Origin: Alphaproteobacteria bacterium
GTDB taxonomy: Bacteria; Pseudomonadota; Alphaproteobacteria; Caulobacterales; Parvularculaceae
Assembly: GCA_030428745.1 (NCBI GenBank)
Contig: JAUIEG010000011.1
Span: forward strand, 1-15,121
Length of the DNA stretch: 15,121 bases
Reading direction: 5' to 3'
Numbering within the stretch: position 1 is the stretch's first letter; the number at the start of each line of letters is the position of its first letter. The notes beneath the pieces were generated by a model. The model saw nothing but the letters and a program-made list of their open reading frames with translations. It was not told the DNA's origin and did no database searches. Below are positions 1 to 6,223 of this stretch, in pieces. The position numbers were made by a program, and so were the translations under genes.

Positions 1-291
1 GGGAATAAGGAATTTTCGACGACTTATAATGGCGCGGAATGGCGCTTTTCATCCGCCGACAATCTCGCAGCGTTCGAAGCCGCGCCGGGAAAATACGCAC
101 CCCAATATGGCGGTTATTGCGCCTGGGCCATATCGCAGAATTATACGGCGCGCGGCAATCCGAATAATTGGTCGATTGTCGATGACAAACTCTATCTCAA
201 CTACAATGACGAGATCCAGCAACGCTGGGAAGCAGACATTCCGGGCTTTATTGCCAAAGCGAATGAAAACTGGCCGGGTGTTTTGAACTAA
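1..291 (+). CDS. YHS domain-containing protein, C-terminal part (5' end outside window)
   Basis: Frame 1 is open from the window edge to a TAA at 289-291, giving 96 residues with no start in view. The visible part has a YHS-type signature: an N-terminal YNGAEWRFSS strand, then NLAAFEAAPGKYAPQYGGYC, followed by CAWAISQ. This matches the family pattern of a 'Y-x-G-x-x-x-x-F' strand, 'FexxPxkY', and PQYGGYCA. The C-terminal part carries a DDKLYLNYN strand and a W-rich tail. YHS proteins of this small type are often exported and thought to bind metal, but substrates are mostly unknown. It is not a flagellar gene, so the flagellar cluster probably ends here. A terminator follows directly. The family call is fairly secure; the biochemical role is not. 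Confidence 0.8.
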   Translation, partial: GNKEFSTTYNGAEWRFSSADNLAAFEAAPGKYAPQYGGYCAWAISQNYTARGNPNNWSIVDDKLYLNYNDEIQQRWEADIPGFIAKANENWPGVLN

Positions 292-317
292 GAACGCCGT
301 GTGAAAAGAAGTTGAGT

Positions 318-349
318 AAGGGCTACTTTCGAGCGGCCCTTTTCTTTTT
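318..349 (+). terminator. Rho-independent terminator after the YHS gene
   Basis: AAGGGC (318-323) pairs with GCCCTT (336-341) around a 12-base loop and is followed by a T-rich run (340-349, TTTTCTTTTT less the shared bases). It lies 27 bases after the YHS stop. The U-tract side favours termination of rightward transcripts. A weaker A-rich stretch at 303-309 might help end leftward fliG transcripts too. Confidence 0.6.
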
Positions 350-355
350 GATGGC

Positions 356-1486
356 TTAAGCGCCTTCTTCCTCGCCGGGTTCTTTCAGCGGAACGAGTTT
401 AAATTCGCCGTCATTGACGAGCTGGCGCACGACCGTTGTCACCTCACGCTGAGCCGCTTCGCCGTCTTCCTCCGAGGGCGTCTCCATTTCGGCGAGCTCT
501 TCTTTATATTGTTCGACCATGCGCTTTGAGATGTTGCCGAACAGAAACTCCACCGTCTCCTGGGCATTGGTTTCGCCATATTTTATCGCTTTCAGGAGCA
601 CTTCACGATCAAGATCCCGCAGGAGCGCCGTCGCACCGGAGGCCGGCATGCGAACATAAAGCTCCTCGAAGGTAAGAACGGCGCGCCGGACTTCGGCGCC
701 CACTTCCGGATCAGCTTCCTTGAAATGCTCGAGCAGAGCGTCGCGCTTAACGCCGGGCAGATAGTTGATGATCTCGCCGACTTTTGCGCCGGCATTGCCT
801 TTCGCCGCCGCTGGCGTCGCCTCTTCCTCACCGTCTTCGTCCTCCGCTGCGCCCGGAGCCGCTCTCAGCAGCTCTTCTTCGAGAACATTCGAAATCGCTT
901 CAAGCGCATCAGGCGACGACGGTTTTTTACGGGCGATCTCGAGAAGGACTTTTTGGGCGTATTCGGCTTCCGCGAGGTTCAAGACCGCCGCTGTTTTTTC
1001 ATAGGACAGCTTAGACAGGATCGTCGCCGCAATCGGCATGCGCTGGGCCTGGACATATTGAGCGAGCTCTTCATCCTCGACCTTCTCAACGCGAGACCAG
1101 ACTGCTGACTCTCCGCCGCCACCCATATCGGCGAGGATGCGGTCGGCGCGCTCTTCTTTCGCCATCAGCGTGAGTACGCGGCGCGCCTCTTCAGAGCCGC
1201 CAGAAAGATCGTTTTGTTCAGGGCTGCTCGCAGCGGCGAGAAACTCTTCCGCCACCACTTCGAGAAGTTGCGGCGAGACGGTCTTGAGGTCGGAAAACGC
1301 CTTGGCAAAACTGCGCAACTCGTCGTCAGACATTTCGTCAACAATGGCGGCCGCTGATTCAGCGCTTAAGGATGCGAGCACGATCGCCGCCTTGTGCGCC
1401 TTAGTAAACCAGCTTTCGATACGAGTATCGCCGCGTTCAACTGCTTTTGGCGCTCGCATATCCATTTTTTGCAATGCAGTCGCCAT
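356..1486 (-). CDS. fliG: Flagellar motor switch protein FliG (divergent)
   Basis: The product is 376 residues, slightly longer than the usual 330-350. FliG is the C-ring subunit that binds FliF through its N-terminal domain and meets the stator protein MotA through its C-terminal domain. Visible order: FliG-N about 25-120 (KAAIVLASLSAESAAAIVDEM), FliG-M about 130-205 (IAATILSKLSYEKTAAVL), an acidic/Ala-rich linker at about 208-235, then FliG-C (FEELYV, LLRDLDREVLLKAIKYG, NISKRM). Two usual hallmarks are altered. The EHPQ motif reads QRMP at about 148-151, and the Arg normally preceding 'LL' in the torque helix is Ala (TALLRDLD, near 287). The start codon overlaps the fliP stop by one base (TAATG), suggesting coupled translation. 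It is the last gene of the leftward operon. Confidence 0.93.
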   Translation of the reverse strand: MATALQKMDMRAPKAVERGDTRIESWFTKAHKAAIVLASLSAESAAAIVDEMSDDELRSFAKAFSDLKTVSPQLLEVVAEEFLAAASSPEQNDLSGGSEEARRVLTLMAKEERADRILADMGGGGESAVWSRVEKVEDEELAQYVQAQRMPIAATILSKLSYEKTAAVLNLAEAEYAQKVLLEIARKKPSSPDALEAISNVLEEELLRAAPGAAEDEDGEEEATPAAAKGNAGAKVGEIINYLPGVKRDALLEHFKEADPEVGAEVRRAVLTFEELYVRMPASGATALLRDLDREVLLKAIKYGETNAQETVEFLFGNISKRMVEQYKEELAEMETPSEEDGEAAQREVTTVVRQLVNDGEFKLVPLKEPGEEEGA

Positions 1487-2253
1487 TACGAGTACCCTCT
1501 CACCAGGGCGCCGGAAACGGCGACCCAGCCATTAGTCAAGACGAAAAACGCCACCTTAAACGGCAACGATACGAGCGCCGGAGGCACCATCATCATACCC
1601 ATGGCCATCAGGATCGACGCCACCAGCAGATCAATGACCAGGAACGGCAAAAGAACGATAAATCCGATTTCGAAGGCGCGCTGGATTTCTGACAAAACAA
1701 AAGCCGGCACCAGTAACGACAAAGGCGTCATGCCCTCTTCCGCAGGCGCTGTTTCAATGGGACGCGCATCCTCCAGAATATCGACAGCGCCCGGGTCAAC
1801 CCGCGCCTCCATAAATATCCGGAACGGCTCCATCATTTTCGGGAACGCCATTTCTTCGGTGATTTCACCGTTCAAGAGCGGTGATACACCGACTGCCCAA
1901 GCCTCCTTAAACACCGGTTCCATGACGAAATAAGTAAGAAAGAGCGCGACGGATACGATCAGCATGTTCGGCGGCGCCTGTTGCAGGCCGACCCCCTGAC
2001 GCAAAATCGACAGGACGATCAGCATAAAGGGTAGACAGGTGACCATCATGGCGATGCCGGGCGCAAGGCTGAGCACCGTAACCATGAGGAACATCTGAAC
2101 GACGCGGCGCGTCAGCCCCCCGCCTGCCGTCGCTTCCGCTACAGCTGAGTCAAGCGCATCCGGCTGGGGCGCAAAATCCTGCGCTGCCGCCGGCGCGACC
2201 GCGAGGGCCGCCAACGTCAACAGCAATACAATTATGACTCGCAAACGCCCCAT
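1486..2253 (-). CDS. fliP: Flagellar type III export gate protein FliP
   Basis: The product is 255 residues, close to the family norm. FliP, with FliQ and FliR, forms the export gate inside the MS ring. Residues 1-24 form a cleavable signal peptide ending AAAQ, as is typical of FliP. The family signatures are present: LPFMLIVLSILRQGVGLQQ with the APPN that follows, FLTYFVMEPVF, the loop, LLVPAFVLSEIQRAFEIGF, LPFLVIDLLVASILMAMGM, and the C-terminal MVPPALVSLPFK...NGW. Four membrane segments can be picked out after the signal. It lies 15 bases after fliN and overlaps the fliG start by one base. fliQ and fliR are not next to it here. Confidence 0.96.
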   Translation of the reverse strand: MGRLRVIIVLLLTLAALAVAPAAAQDFAPQPDALDSAVAEATAGGGLTRRVVQMFLMVTVLSLAPGIAMMVTCLPFMLIVLSILRQGVGLQQAPPNMLIVSVALFLTYFVMEPVFKEAWAVGVSPLLNGEITEEMAFPKMMEPFRIFMEARVDPGAVDILEDARPIETAPAEEGMTPLSLLVPAFVLSEIQRAFEIGFIVLLPFLVIDLLVASILMAMGMMMVPPALVSLPFKVAFFVLTNGWVAVSGALVRGYS

Positions 2254-2268
2254 GCCCGTTGCTTTGTC

Positions 2269-2601
2269 CTAGCTGCCAATTCCAACGATTTCGAGAAGCT
2301 TCACGCCGATGCCGTTTTCATTGTCAGTCGCCTCGACGAGTTCGCCTTTCGCAATCAGCCGGTCGCCGACAAAAATATCCACAGGGTCATCGATCAGCTG
2401 TTCAAGATCGATGACAGTCTCCTGGGTCAATTCCAGAAGCTTTTGTACAGTGATCTTGGCTGAGCCGATGGACACCACAATGCGTACGGGCAATTCGAGT
2501 ATATTACGATTTCCTGCGCCGCCATCGCCGCCGTTCAAAACATCCGCAACGATCTCATCATCGCTCGGATCCGCACCGACAACCTGATTTTCGTCACTCA
2601 T
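2269..2601 (-). CDS. fliN: Flagellar motor switch protein FliN
   Basis: The product is 110 residues, of the short FliN type. The N-terminal 30 residues are acidic and Gly/Asp-rich and look disordered. They are followed by one SpoA (surface presentation of antigens) domain from about residue 35: LELPVRIVVSIGSAKITVQ, LLELTQETVIDLEQLIDDPVD and the VGDRLIAKGELVEA strand, ending GVKLLEIVG. FliN forms the base of the C-ring with FliM and docks FliH during export. Its start overlaps the fliH stop (ATGA at 2598-2601), so the two are probably co-translated. fliM is absent from the window. Confidence 0.95.
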   Translation of the reverse strand: MSDENQVVGADPSDDEIVADVLNGGDGGAGNRNILELPVRIVVSIGSAKITVQKLLELTQETVIDLEQLIDDPVDIFVGDRLIAKGELVEATDNENGIGVKLLEIVGIGS

Positions 2602-3194
2602 GACTCATCTCCTTCAGCGCCGCCGGTTTCGTCGCGGAACGCCTTCAAAACATCCTCGATAAGACCGTCTGGATCGTGGTAAAGACCACCTTTTTTCCAC
2701 TGTGCATCGACCGTTGCCGGAGCGCAGGACTCGTCGGGTTTCAACGTTACCAACGGGGTTTCCTTCAATACCTTCTTTTCGGTTTCGGAGAGATGCGCAA
2801 TAAGCGACGGGTGCGTGCGCAAGGAAAGCTCCGAATGATCGCGCTGAGCGCGCTCTTCAACAATATGCATGATGTCGGAGAGCGATGACTTCCTTGCCAG
2901 CGTCGGCGCCACAGCGGCGAAAAGACGTTCAATAAGGCTCAAGGCTTCCTGGCGGTAACGCGTCTCCATTTCGGCGAGCATGTCGCCAACGCTGTTGACG
3001 AAAGTTTCATGATGAGCTTCCTGCGCGGCCATTTCACCGCGAAGCTCCGCCTTTGCCGCGTTATAGCCTGCTTTATAAGCATCGCATTCAGTATCAACTT
3101 GTGGCGCGCCGGGCTGGCGGCCAGGCAAGGACGGAATGCGCACAGCTTTTGCTGCGCCGTCGCCTTCGCTGAGCTGGAGAGAGCCGCCGGCCAT
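2598..3194 (-). CDS. fliH: FliH-like (FlbE-like) flagellar export ATPase regulator
   Basis: The product is 198 residues. FliH is a cytoplasmic stalk protein that holds the export ATPase FliI and tethers it to FliN in the C-ring. The sequence is poorly conserved, as is usual for alphaproteobacterial FliH/FlbE. There is a Pro/Gly-rich start and a helical, charged middle at about 37-110, beginning DAYKAGYNAAKAELRGE, which fits the coiled-coil stalk. The C-terminal globular part has CAPATVDAQWKKGGLYHDP, resembling the end of FliH where a Gly-rich turn and Asp precede a final helix. The call leans on gene order (fliF-x-fliN, as with flbE in Caulobacter). Its ATG follows the fliF TAA with no gap, and its TGA overlaps the fliN ATG. 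Confidence 0.72.
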   Translation of the reverse strand: MAGGSLQLSEGDGAAKAVRIPSLPGRQPGAPQVDTECDAYKAGYNAAKAELRGEMAAQEAHHETFVNSVGDMLAEMETRYRQEALSLIERLFAAVAPTLARKSSLSDIMHIVEERAQRDHSELSLRTHPSLIAHLSETEKKVLKETPLVTLKPDESCAPATVDAQWKKGGLYHDPDGLIEDVLKAFRDETGGAEGDES

Positions 3195-4715
3195 TTACGC
3201 CGCCCGCTCAGTGTCGCCGAGCCATTCTTTTAAGAGCGTCGCCGTCTTTTCCTTGTCGGAGGTCGACAGATCACGCAACTCCTCCAAAGGCGTGCGCGAG
3301 ATCATGCCGGCTTCAACGCCGATATCTTCTGGCTTGCCCACTTCAGCAATGGCTGTTGCGCCGGAAATATCTTGCGTCAGGACGGGTTTCAAGACGAACA
3401 TTCCAAGGATAATCACGACAATCGCCGGAATGACGATCTGCAAGACCGACATAACATTCTGCTGCAGCCACAACATGATTCCGCCCGACTCTTCGGGTGT
3501 CTCAACTGGCTCATATTCGTGAAAGGGCATTGACTTGACGGTGACGATATCGCCGCGCGCTTCGTCGAATCCGACAGCGGCGGTGACAAGGTCACGGATC
3601 GATTGAAGCTCTTCGTCAGCGCGCGGCGCGGGCGCAGCCCCGTCGGCGGCTGGAACGTCATTGACAAGCACGGCCACATGGACGCGCGAGATGGCGCCCG
3701 GCAATTTTTCACGCTGACGGTTCACTTCGGAAATATCGAACCGGGTTGTTTCATTGGTTTCCGAGCGCGATGAATTCGACTGGGTTCCGGCGGCGCCGTC
3801 GCCTTCAGGCAGGTTGCTGGCCACCGTCACAGCGCTCGAACCGGAGCCCGACTCCGACTGAGTCATATCCGTCGTCTCGCGGCCCATCATCACCCGGCTT
3901 TCAGGATCAAGAATACGCTCCGAGACGGTTTCCCGCTCCCGGTCGATGTCCAAAGATACTGTGACACGGGCGTTTCCAGGCCCCACGCGGGCTTCGAGAA
4001 GGCTCATAAGATTAGCTTCGAGCCGGGTTTCACGGTCGAGGCTGTCGCCTTCCGCGTCGATGATCGGGTCCCCGGCCCCCGGTTTCAGTATGACGCCGTT
4101 GATGCTGTCGAAAATGCCGACCTGTTCGGCCTCCATATCCGGGATCGCGAGCGCGATCAGATAGCGCATGGCCATGGCCTGTTGCATATCGAGACGCCCG
4201 CGGCTCATGGTGATGGTCGCCGAGGCCGTGGGGGGACGCCGCCGGCGGGCGAAGGAAGAGGATTTGGGCACAGCAATGTGGACGCGCGCTGATTTAACGC
4301 CCGGCGTCGCCAGCAAGGTGCGGGCGAGTTCGCCCTCCTTCGCGCGCCAATAAGCGGCGTCAAACATTTCTGAAGTCGTTGCAAAGCCGTTTAATTCATC
4401 AAGCAATTCGAACCCGGGCTGGCCTTGTTGAGGCAAGCCCTGGCGGGCGAGCGCCATACGAAGGGAGTCGCGGCGATTCTCGGGCACATAGATGGCTTCG
4501 CCCCTCACCTCTGGCTCTACATCCATCGTCTCGAGCGCGCTCAAAATATCGCCCGCTGCAGAAGCGTCCAGTCCGCCGTAAAGAAATGCCATGCGGGGCT
4601 TCGCCGCCATATTCATAACGGCCGAAAACACAATCAGCGTCGCCACGAGAACCCCCACAAGGATCACCTTGCGCGAAAGCGACATTTCATTCCAGACAGA
4701 GGCAAGTTTGAACAT
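3195..4715 (-). CDS. fliF: Flagellar MS-ring protein FliF
   Basis: FliF forms the MS ring in the inner membrane on which rotor and export gate are built. The product is 506 residues from this ATG. A first membrane segment lies at about 15-37. It is followed by the YscJ/FliF ring-building domain with FLYGGLDASAAGDIL, IYVPENRRDSLRMALARQGLP, GFELLDE, and the KSARVHIAVPKSSSF / PPTASATITM strand pair. A Ser/Gly/Asn-rich loop then precedes the second membrane segment at about 424-446 (VIPAIVVIILGMFVLKPVL). The acidic C-terminal tail, with TATLLKEWLGD, is the usual FliG-binding helix. A GTG at 4725-4727 would add MAYC; I prefer the ATG because GGTGG lies about 8 bases upstream of it. It is the first gene of the leftward operon. 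Confidence 0.95.
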   Translation of the reverse strand: MFKLASVWNEMSLSRKVILVGVLVATLIVFSAVMNMAAKPRMAFLYGGLDASAAGDILSALETMDVEPEVRGEAIYVPENRRDSLRMALARQGLPQQGQPGFELLDELNGFATTSEMFDAAYWRAKEGELARTLLATPGVKSARVHIAVPKSSSFARRRRPPTASATITMSRGRLDMQQAMAMRYLIALAIPDMEAEQVGIFDSINGVILKPGAGDPIIDAEGDSLDRETRLEANLMSLLEARVGPGNARVTVSLDIDRERETVSERILDPESRVMMGRETTDMTQSESGSGSSAVTVASNLPEGDGAAGTQSNSSRSETNETTRFDISEVNRQREKLPGAISRVHVAVLVNDVPAADGAAPAPRADEELQSIRDLVTAAVGFDEARGDIVTVKSMPFHEYEPVETPEESGGIMLWLQQNVMSVLQIVIPAIVVIILGMFVLKPVLTQDISGATAIAEVGKPEDIGVEAGMISRTPLEELRDLSTSDKEKTATLLKEWLGDTERAA

Positions 4716-4739
4716 ACAATAGGCCACCGGTGACGCGGG

Positions 4740-4756
4740 ATGCGTAGAAAACGCAT
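4740..4756. repeat. Perfect 6-bp inverted repeat in the fliF leader
   Basis: ATGCGT (4740-4745) and ACGCAT (4751-4756) are exact reverse complements around AGAAA. The element lies 25-41 bases upstream of the fliF ATG, so it would be in the fliF 5' leader or overlap its promoter. It could be a small RNA hairpin or a protein operator. The sequence alone does not decide. Confidence 0.45.
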
Positions 4757-4760
4757 TCCT

Positions 4761-4780
4761 GAAATTTCTTGGTTAATTTC
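4761..4780. repeat. AT-rich inverted repeat GAAATT-N8-AATTTC with TTAACC half-site
   Basis: GAAATT (4761-4766) is mirrored by AATTTC (4775-4780) across 8 bases. Read on the minus strand, the right half contains TTAACC, which matches one half of the known alphaproteobacterial CtrA consensus (TTAA-N7-TTAA). It sits about 45-65 bases upstream of the fliF start, where promoter elements are expected. Function is inferred only from position and sequence. Confidence 0.35.
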
Positions 4781-4791
4781 CGGGGCTTTGA

Positions 4792-4807
4792 TTAAATAAG
4801 CGTTTAC
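4792..4807. promoter_or_regulatory. CtrA-like box in the fliF/fliL divergent region
   Basis: TTAA (4792-4795), seven bases, then TTTAC (4803-4807) differs at one base from the CtrA consensus TTAA-N7-TTAAC. In Caulobacter and relatives CtrA activates early (class II) flagellar promoters, including those for MS-ring and switch genes. The box lies between two divergent operons, 77 bases from the fliF ATG and 47 bases from the fliL TTG, so it could serve either or both. No convincing -10 element was identified for either direction. Confidence 0.5.
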
Positions 4808-4812
4808 GTCTC

Positions 4813-4847
4813 GGCGCCTATGGTGCGGCTGGTAACCATAAGGCGCC
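4813..4847. promoter_or_regulatory. Long dyad/stem-loop directly before the fliL start
   Basis: GGCGCCTATGGT (4813-4824) pairs with ACCATA-A-GGCGCC (4835-4847). This is 12 base pairs with a single bulged A and a 10-base loop. The right arm ends six bases before the TTG start of fliL, exactly where a ribosome binding site would be, and no Shine-Dalgarno sequence is visible. If transcribed it would form a very stable 5' leader hairpin. As DNA it could be an operator. Confidence 0.6.
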
Positions 4848-4853
4848 TCTCTT

Positions 4854-5600
4854 TTGTCTGACGTCACACCTATAGCGCTCGACCTCGATCTCGGTGAACT
4901 CGAATCGGAAGCCGATGGCGAGGAAGCTGCGCCTAAAAGTAAAGGTCTGGGGCTCATCCCTATGGTCGCCGCGGCCGTGGTTGCGGCAGGCGTCGCAGGC
5001 GGCGCAGCCTTCGTGCTGACGCCAGGCGCCAAAGAGGTCAATCCAGCTTGCATCGACGCACCCGAAAGCGGCGACGAGGAGCATGGAGACGATCACGAGG
5101 CCGACGCGTCCCATGGCGATGATCATGATGGCGAAGCATCAGAACATGGTGAAGACGCCGCACCCTTGGAAGAGTGCGTCGCCGACGATCATGACGATAA
5201 AAAAGACGAAAAGAAAAAGAAAAAAGCCGACAAGGGACATGGCGGCGGAGACGCCGCCGAAAGCGATGTAAAGCCTTTGGGCGCCGTTCAGCATTCCGAC
5301 CACGCGACCTTTCTCGTTCTTGATCCCATGGTCATTTCGATCCAGCCCATCGGCCGTTCAAAACATCTGCGCGTATCACTCGTTTTCGAAACAGACGATG
5401 AAGGTGCGGAAATTCTGCTGGATAACGGGTTTTACGTTCAGGACGTTCTCAACACCTATCTTCGGTCTGTAGACCATACGGTGCTTGAAGATCCTTCTTC
5501 CATGTCACGCCTTCGCTCGCAAATTCTCCGGCGCATTCGCGTCATCGTTCCGGACGCTTCGGTTACGAACGTCCTCATCACTGAATTCATCCTAACGTAA
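4854..5600 (+). CDS. fliL: FliL-family stator-associated protein with long His/acidic linker
   Basis: The product is 248 residues, longer than the usual 150-200. FliL is a single-pass inner membrane protein whose periplasmic domain rings the MotAB stator. Visible order: an acidic cytoplasmic N-terminus 1-28, a membrane segment about 31-56 (VAAAVVAAGVAGGAAF), a low-complexity periplasmic linker about 70-138, then the FliL domain about 140-248 (FLVLDPMVISI, RSKHLRVSLVFET, and the C-terminal IRVIVPDASVTNVLITEF). The linker holds seven His among many Asp/Glu, then a KKDEKKKKKADK block. Cys66 and Cys108 flank part of it. The start is TTG: an in-frame TAA at 4839-4841 precedes it and no ATG/GTG lies between, while the next ATG would cut into the membrane segment. 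fliM does not follow. Confidence 0.85.
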   Translation: MSDVTPIALDLDLGELESEADGEEAAPKSKGLGLIPMVAAAVVAAGVAGGAAFVLTPGAKEVNPACIDAPESGDEEHGDDHEADASHGDDHDGEASEHGEDAAPLEECVADDHDDKKDEKKKKKADKGHGGGDAAESDVKPLGAVQHSDHATFLVLDPMVISIQPIGRSKHLRVSLVFETDDEGAEILLDNGFYVQDVLNTYLRSVDHTVLEDPSSMSRLRSQILRRIRVIVPDASVTNVLITEFILT

Positions 5601-5611
5601 GGGGCACACAA

Positions 5612-6220
5612 ATGGAGATGATCATTGACTTTATGTTGCTCGCCGCCTCCGGCGCTGCAACATTTTATTGCTTCATCCTCAGCCGCAAGCTCGAAGCCTT
5701 GAAGAGCACGGAAAAAGGCCTCGGCGCAACGATCGCGACAATGTCGCATACGGTGGACCAAGCCCGCGCTACAGTGACGCTCGCCAAAGAGTCGAGCGCC
5801 GAAAGCATCAACGAGTTGACGCCTTTGATCGAGGAAACCAAGGAAATCCTGCCGCAGCTCACTGAAATGATCGATGTCATTTCCGAGCTTGCCGAGATCG
5901 CCATTCGCGACGTCAGCGAAGCCTCCGGTAAAGCAGGCGCCGAACTCGACGCCCGCCTCGCCAAGGCCAAAGAGCTCCAGGCGCGTCTTGATGAGCAAAT
6001 CGATTTCTTTCTCGTCGACAATCCCGATCCGGATGGTCCCGGCACACGGGTAACGCCGAACGGGCGCGGAGACGAAGACGTCGCCTATTTAGATGATGAT
6101 GAGATCGATCTCCCCGCTAAAACCGCACAGGCGAAAGCAAAGGCTAAAGCGACTTCGAAAGTCACTGCGGTTTTGATGCAGGCGCGCAACCAGCGCAAAA
6201 TGAGAAGGCTCGCCGGGTAA
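5612..6220 (+). CDS. DUF6468/PflI-like membrane-anchored coiled-coil protein
   Basis: The product is 202 residues. One N-terminal membrane segment (about 5-23) is followed by SRKLEALK, so by the positive-inside rule the bulk should face the cytoplasm. Residues 25-135 are helical and charged with heptad-like spacing (SAESINELTPLIEETKEIL, ARLAKAKELQARLDEQIDFF). Then come an acidic stretch (DEDVAYLDDDEIDLP, about 154-168) and a basic Ala/Lys/Arg-rich tail ending RNQRKMRRLAG. It resembles the small proteins found next to fliL/fliM in Caulobacter-type clusters (DUF6468 family; I recall that the flagellar positioning protein PflI is of this kind). That assignment rests on architecture and position. 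An AAGGGG Shine-Dalgarno-like sequence precedes the ATG, and the stop is 3 bases before the next gene. Confidence 0.65.
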   Translation: MEMIIDFMLLAASGAATFYCFILSRKLEALKSTEKGLGATIATMSHTVDQARATVTLAKESSAESINELTPLIEETKEILPQLTEMIDVISELAEIAIRDVSEASGKAGAELDARLAKAKELQARLDEQIDFFLVDNPDPDGPGTRVTPNGRGDEDVAYLDDDEIDLPAKTAQAKAKAKATSKVTAVLMQARNQRKMRRLAG

Positions 6221-6223
6221 GTC

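Noticed and set aside
725..1108. Plus-strand 127-residue frame opposite fliG
   Set aside because: Shadow of the fliG reading frame: Arg/Phe-rich composition, no ribosome binding site, no recognisable domain.
4728..4853. Sigma-54 promoter (GG-N10-GC) for fliF or fliL
   Set aside because: No acceptable TGGCAC-N5-TTGC match was found on either strand by eye; the region fits early CtrA-type control better.
5241..5258. GC-rich hairpin (7 bp, GAGA loop) inside the fliL linker coding region
   Set aside because: It is formed by Gly/Ala codons (GGC/GCC) in a high-GC coding region and is probably incidental; no other signal surrounds it.
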